A DNA stretch of 22,745 nt, taken from contig VHZZ01001034.1 of the NCBI GenBank assembly GCA_009801015.1, forward strand, positions 59,969 to 82,713. Direction: 5' to 3'. Of the stretch, positions 18,142-22,745 are shown piece by piece. The notes beneath the pieces are model-generated. The model was not told the DNA's origin, made no database searches, and saw only the letters and a list, made by a program, of their open reading frames with translations. The DNA comes from Silene noctiflora (Eukaryota > Streptophyta > Magnoliopsida > Caryophyllales > Caryophyllaceae). Position 1 is the first letter of the stretch; every line of letters begins with the position of its first letter. Made by a program: the position numbers and the translations under genes.

Positions 18142-19606
18142 CATAATTTTTTCGATTCGACATAATATGGCATGTTACAATTTGCGAATCATGATGTGGT
18201 ACGTAATGAGATTTGCTGATGTAAAAGAGACAACTGAGTAAATTAATTAATCTTTCTACAAGAAGAAAGGGTAATTAAAATATTAAATCATATTGCTTTA
18301 TCTACTCATAAAGTATAATGACCCTACTATATATGAAAGAATACTTATCTATAGTTAAAAAAAAAAAAATTAATAGTAATCTTATTCTCCACGTCAATTA
18401 AAAATAATTAAGAAAACTTTTTATGTCGATGCATGTCTTCTACGTTATATAAGCTCCAACGGTGGTCATTGTTTACAACTAGAAATGAACAAATACAAGA
18501 ATAACAAAGCACACATGCATGCTCACATGGGACTTGTTTGCTAACTAATTACATGCAATGCCTTCTGAGAAACAGATTAGGCAAATTAAATTAAATCGGT
18601 TTTGTTAATAGTTTACATTATTTATTTACTCGCAAAGCTCCTTATAAAATAAAGTAAACGTGAGCAGTATGACTGAAAATATGGAATATTGAGAATAATA
18701 ATTAGAATATAATTTACACTAGAGCTAAAACAATATTTAGCCACTTGTTAATTAATACCAACAATTGTTCTAATTAAATAAGACAATTATAGAGGTAGGG
18801 CAGACATATTCATTTTATCATAAAAATGGATCAGATACTACCAATATACTTGATAATAGTAAGGACACACTTTTACTAGTGTCTTTAGGCGGGTGACCTT
18901 GCAGAAGTGATATCTATTTGATTAGTTTTTGTTTAAATAAACGGGTATACTTGTCTTGAACAAGAATTTGTGATGTTAGACTATGCATGAATATCGTAGA
19001 ACTACAGAAGGATGGGGCAAAAGCTCAATTCTCAACTACGTGTACGTTCACAAACCACGGTTATGCTTTAAATAAATAAGAAATGTTAGATTATTTCACT
19101 GTTCTACGATTGAATTCACCAATGGATTTAAAGTGAAATATCGATTCTAACAACATCAAAATAAAGGTAGTGACATGGTGAAGAATAATATTGATAGGAC
19201 AATGTAATTATAAAACTTGAAAAAGAAAAGATTTGTAGGGAAAATTGGTTGAAGTGGAGTAAGCATATTTGAGTGATTGAGCAAACATTGGAGCAACATG
19301 ATGAGTTTAAAATGCAAGTAAATTAGACGTAAAATGTCTTCATAAGTTGTTTCTTGCGTTCGAGGACATGAATTTGGGCCATGGTGGGCCTTTTAAGATA
19401 CCCACGTTAAACAACAATAATAAATTGAAGAAATGGAATAAACAATGGATTTAATCATATGAAAAGATAGTTACCAAATGCTTCATTAGGTATTTAGGTG
19501 ATGTTTTCTTGTTCCAATTTTTTTTTAACAACAATAAACTGCTTGAATTAAAATAAAAGAAAGTACATAAGTAGTTTTACTACTAGTCTGTATCAAGATT
19601 AACAGA

Positions 19607-20560
19607 CTAGTGAGAAAATTTTATAAGAAACTTGTGAATTTCACTAAAAGAACTTCGCAGACAAACTGGTACTGGCGAAGATTTAGCCAGAACGGAAGAT
19701 AGTTTTCGACAAGAAATCAAGAAGGAGACCGAACTGTAAGTCTCAGAAGAGGCTCGACGCATAACATGTAGGAGAGCTCTAGTCGAAGCTTCAAACGGGG
19801 TACGGGCGCGTAACGTAGTCTGAGTTAAGTTCCCAGTAAGGGAGTCTGAGAAGAAACGGTTGAAGTTGTTTGTCAATCCAGATTTACGGACAGAGATATA
19901 GAAATGGATATGTGCAAGCGGGGGAGAAGGTAAATGTGAGACAGTAGATGCTGATATGTGGATTGTGGAAGGTGTGAACAAATAAGACCACAACGTAGGT
20001 AACTGTTGGTGGGAGGCAATCAGTTGCCCCATGACATGATAAATACGATGTGGATCCACTGAGGATGCTTGAAAGACGATTGAATTTTGAACATTCCAAA
20101 TGGCTTGAAGAACGCAACAGAAGTAAAGGAGGCGGTTCTCTGATGGAAAAGAGTGATGGTCAAGATATAAGAATAAGTCGGCGAGCCAAGTAGAAAAATG
20201 TGTGCTTGGATTAGCCATTGAGTTAATGCCCAGCGCAGATGCCTTCCAAATATGTTTTTCAAAGGAGCATGATCGAAATAAGAGATATATGCTCTCGGCT
20301 GAAGATTGACATAGGGGCAAAGTGGATTCAATTGTGCACCACGTGCTACCAGGTTGGCCTAAGTTTGCAAAATATTGTGTACCAATCTCTAGAGTAGAAG
20401 AGAGAATTTGGTTGAGACCTACATTTTCAAGGCAATCTTCTAAGGAAATTTATTTGCAAAAGGTAAAGTATCATTAACAGAAGATTGAGTCCATAAAAAA
20501 AGGTAACCTGACTTAACATTGTAGTGTCCGTCCTCTGTAAACTTCCAGTAAAGGAAGTCA
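19607..20560 (-). pseudogene. LINE zf-RVT and RNase H-like 3' part, broken
   Basis: From about 20560 a FTEDGHYNVKSGY stretch marks the usual start of the zf-RVT region. PLCQSSAESIYLLFRSCSFE (from 20320) is the zinc-knuckle part, with the first Cys and the usual His of HLF not preserved. The tail near 19607-19830 (RALLHVMRRASSETYSSVSF, then SCRKLSSVLAKS) fits the helix and strand order of plant LINE RNase H. The Asp expected in the SDC/TDS position reads Ser, and no DGS/DAS first-Asp motif is seen. Catalytic activity is therefore unlikely. A stop and a frame change separate the two parts. Confidence 0.7.
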
Positions 20561-20565
20561 TCGAT

Positions 20566-22636
20566 TTATGGTGGGGGTGGGGGTTTCATGGTGATAATTT
20601 CCTTGGTAGTCCTAGAATCGAAAAACCGAAAAATCGCAGTTGGATTCCAGTGTCCGGAAGGCAACATTAGATCAGCAATAGATGAAGGGGAAGAAGACGA
20701 GGATGGATTCCGAGATGGAAGCTCACCGTGAACCCAGCGGTCAGAGAACAGATTAATTAACTTACCGCTACCAATTTTCCAACATATTGCAGACGAAGCA
20801 GCGTCAACAACATGACAAATATTATTCCACAGGAAAGACGGTTGTGATGTCCTAGAGCGGACAGAAGGGATAGGCAAATAACGGTTGTATTTGGGAACCA
20901 TGTATTTTGCAAGGAGTCCAGAAGAGTTGAAGTGGAGGCGCCAAAAAGTCTTTAGAAGCGAGGCCTGGCTCAAAAGATAGGCATTTTTAATGCCAAGTCC
21001 GCCAAGATCTCTAGGAGCTTGTAGAACTGCACGCGACACCCAATGGATCGATTGTCGTTTCCAATCATTACGCCAGAAAAAGGCGGCGATGAGAGAATCG
21101 ATTTTGCGACAAATCGCAATAGGAATGGGAATAGTAGTCATTAACTGATTGAAGGAATTAAGCTAGTAAAATGGTAGAGATAACAACCAACTTACAGGGT
21201 TGGCTAAGATGAAGTGATGACCATGAGGCAATGCATGTTGTAAGCTTGTCCAATAAAGGATGGAAAACCTCTGAACACTTTGGGTGTATTAATTGGTACA
21301 CCCAAGTAATTACCAAAAGAGCTAACACACTGCACTTTAAGAACAGATGTCAAATGTGATCGAAAATCATGAGGGCCATTAGGACTAAACTTAATAGAAG
21401 ACTTATGTAAGTTGATCATCTGTCCTGAAACAAATTCAAAATCTGAGAACAGTTCTCGTAGAACTTCAAAGGAATTTGGAGTTGCTTTACAGCACAGCAA
21501 AGCATCGTACAACACAGCAAAACATCATCAGCATAAAACAAATGTGTAATTGGCGGAGCGTATCGAGAGATTTTGAGGCCAATGAGAGCACCAATCTTTG
21601 CATCCTTAGACAGCAGTCGAGATAAAATTTCCATACATAGGATAAAAAGGTAAGGGGATATAGGATCGCCTTGACGAAGACCACATGACGACGAAAAGAG
21701 TCAGAAGGTTCACCATTGATAAGAATCCTGTAGGTGACGGTAGAAATATATTCCCAGATTATATTACACCATACCGACGAAAATCCCATATGGCGCATGA
21801 CCATCATAAGAAAAGGCCAGAATACTTTATCAAAAGCCTTATACATATCGAGTTTTAGAACAGCATAGCAATTTGAACATTTCTTAGTCTTATTAACATA
21901 ATGCATTACCTCATGCGCAATGATACAGTTGTCGGACATAAGGCGACCAGGAACAAAAGCTTGTTGAGTATCCGAGATAAGAGAAGGAATAACCAATTTT
22001 AAACGATTGGCGAGACACTTAGAGGCAAGTCGATATAGAACATTGCACAAGCTGATTGGTCATTATTGTGAGATGGACTCGGGATGATCCACTTTCGGAA
22101 TTAGGAAAATGTGGGTGTTGTTCCATTCCTTCAACATAACGCAGTATTCAGAAACCGCAAAATGGCCATAGTAACAAGGTGCCCAATTTAAGTTCAAAAG
22201 ACTTGAAAAAAGTGTGGTGTAATGCCATCTGGGCCAGGCGATTTTGAGCCATCCATGCTACACAGCGCACGTAAAATATCCTCTTCGGTGAAAGGCTCAG
22301 TTAAGAGAGAACAATTTGTTGGCGCTAAGGTTGGGAGCTCAAGAGTGGATAACAATGTGTCCAAATTGGGAAGGAAAGAAGCAACATTATGAGACGAGTT
22401 GCAAGTTAGGAGTTGACGAAAGTACATAATTACCTCAGCCTCAATAGCTGTAGGTTCACGAAGCCATTCACCTTCAGGAGTAAGGAGAGCAAGAAGGCGT
22501 TGCTTAGCGAATCTTTTTTTAACACTATTAAATAAGAATCGAAACGGCAGGCCATCTAAAATTTCTCGGCGAAGATTCGCCCATTATACACAATAAGCAT
22601 GATGTTCTTCAATGTGAATCAAATGGTTAGAGCGTA
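20566..22636 (-). pseudogene. LINE reverse transcriptase, broken by stops and frameshifts
   Basis: Motifs seen in order on the minus strand: FNSVKKRFAKQR linker (about 22540), KSPGPDGI (about 22230), FLIPKV and PISLCNVLYRLASK (about 22100-22010), QQAFVPGR (about 21950), KLDMYKAFDKV with the motif A Asp (about 21840), [13 protein letters not shown] (about 21660), FYADDVLL (about 21530), FGNYLGVPI (about 21290) and FFWRNDWKRQSIHW (about 21060). Lesions: TAA at 22584-22586, adjacent TGA/TAA at 22060-22065, a one-base frame change near 21695, and a frame change at the 20-bp duplication 21488-21527. The 21140-21240 segment is further scrambled. Key catalytic residues survive, so decay is moderate. 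Confidence 0.88.
21488..21527. repeat. 20-bp tandem duplication just after the YADD codons
   Basis: TACAGCACAGCAAAGCATCG (21488-21507) is followed at once by TACAACACAGCAAAACATCA (21508-21527), 17 of 20 matching. All three differences are G versus A on the plus strand. Twenty bases shift the frame; with one copy the two flanking RT frames would be continuous. Confidence 0.8.
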
Positions 22637-22745
22637 CGGTATGATTGTCGGCCGCTGTTTGCTGATTAGTAATAGAAGCAGATTGATGTTCTTGTTCTTA
22701 TTTCAATGCTCTTAACAAGTTTATGTTTTAATTTGGGGGATATAA

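Larger units (their letters stand above)
16891..19517. other. Intergenic DNA between GRAS gene and LINE
   Basis: No open frame here shows a recognisable protein. Identified structure is confined to direct repeats (17015-17162), a palindrome (17117-17137), a GACGGTCT-type element end at about 17393 (AACCGTCTCAC) and a CTGAA-rich tract (17911-18141). From 18150 to 19517 I see only AT-rich unique-looking sequence. Confidence 0.55.
19518..22745 (-). mobile_element. Decayed L1-type LINE with RNase H, runs off the right edge
   Basis: Read on the minus strand, pieces of one LINE ORF2 occur in order: a linker before RT, reverse transcriptase, a connection region, zf-RVT, an RNase H-like tail, a short 3' UTR and an A-tract (plus-strand T run 19518-19526) at the 3' end. 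Frames change repeatedly and stops interrupt, so it is dead. The endonuclease and ORF1 would lie beyond position 22745. RNase H at the C terminus is known in plant L1 lineages. A target duplication could not be fixed because the 5' end is not in the window. Confidence 0.88.

Noticed and set aside
22680-22705. Possible target-site duplication of the LINE: TGATGTTCTTGTTC near the right edge against TGATGTTTTCTTGTTC left of the A-tract (about 19499)
   Set aside because: The match needs a two-base gap, and the upstream sequence may still be LINE linker, so the element probably continues past the window.
19518-22745. LTR retrotransposon
   Set aside because: The motif order RT, zf-RVT, RNase H with a poly-A end and no protease, integrase or LTRs fits a LINE, not an LTR element.
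1-22745. CRISPR array, bacterial operon or biosynthetic cluster
   Set aside because: Introns, plant gene families and plant SINE/MITE relics show a plant nuclear locus; no spaced identical repeats or operonic gene runs occur.

Overview
This is a eukaryotic plant nuclear window, probably from a eudicot. The genes have GT-AG introns, and the intergenic DNA is AT-rich and full of small transposon relics. Recurrent GACGGTCT motifs and TACGGAGTA-type ends recall Caryophyllales (spinach/beet/quinoa relatives); that placement is an inference from repeat style, not a proof. A few N characters (about 755-1106) show that it is draft assembly.

Layout. 1-1732: AT-rich intergenic DNA with an old tandem duplication. 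1733-3420 (-): a two-exon serpin with a non-consensus reactive-loop hinge and an acidic insertion. 3421-6840: intergenic, with a hAT-like MITE, a 22-bp tandem trimer and a TA-flanked Stowaway MITE. About 6860-12450 (+): a group I WRKY transcription factor, closest by eye to Arabidopsis WRKY1/ZAP1, with two intact WRKY domains, a probable 5' leader intron containing a W-box-bearing MITE, and a 1.9-kb intron inside the second WRKY domain. 12958-14556 (-): an intact GRAS protein of the PAT1 subfamily, convergent with the WRKY gene, with a leader holding four short uORFs and a probable 2-kb 5' UTR intron full of SINE and MITE relics. 16890-19517: intergenic repeats. 19518-22745 (-): a decayed L1-type LINE (reverse transcriptase, zf-RVT, RNase H) that runs off the right edge.

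The WRKY and GRAS genes are both regulators of signalling or stress responses, but nothing in the sequence shows that they act together. I found no new multi-gene system. The best leads are regulatory: a 111-nt frame-preserving intron that splits the WRKY nuclear-localisation motif, W-boxes brought into the WRKY leader intron by a MITE, uORFs in both regulator leaders, and the unusual serpin.
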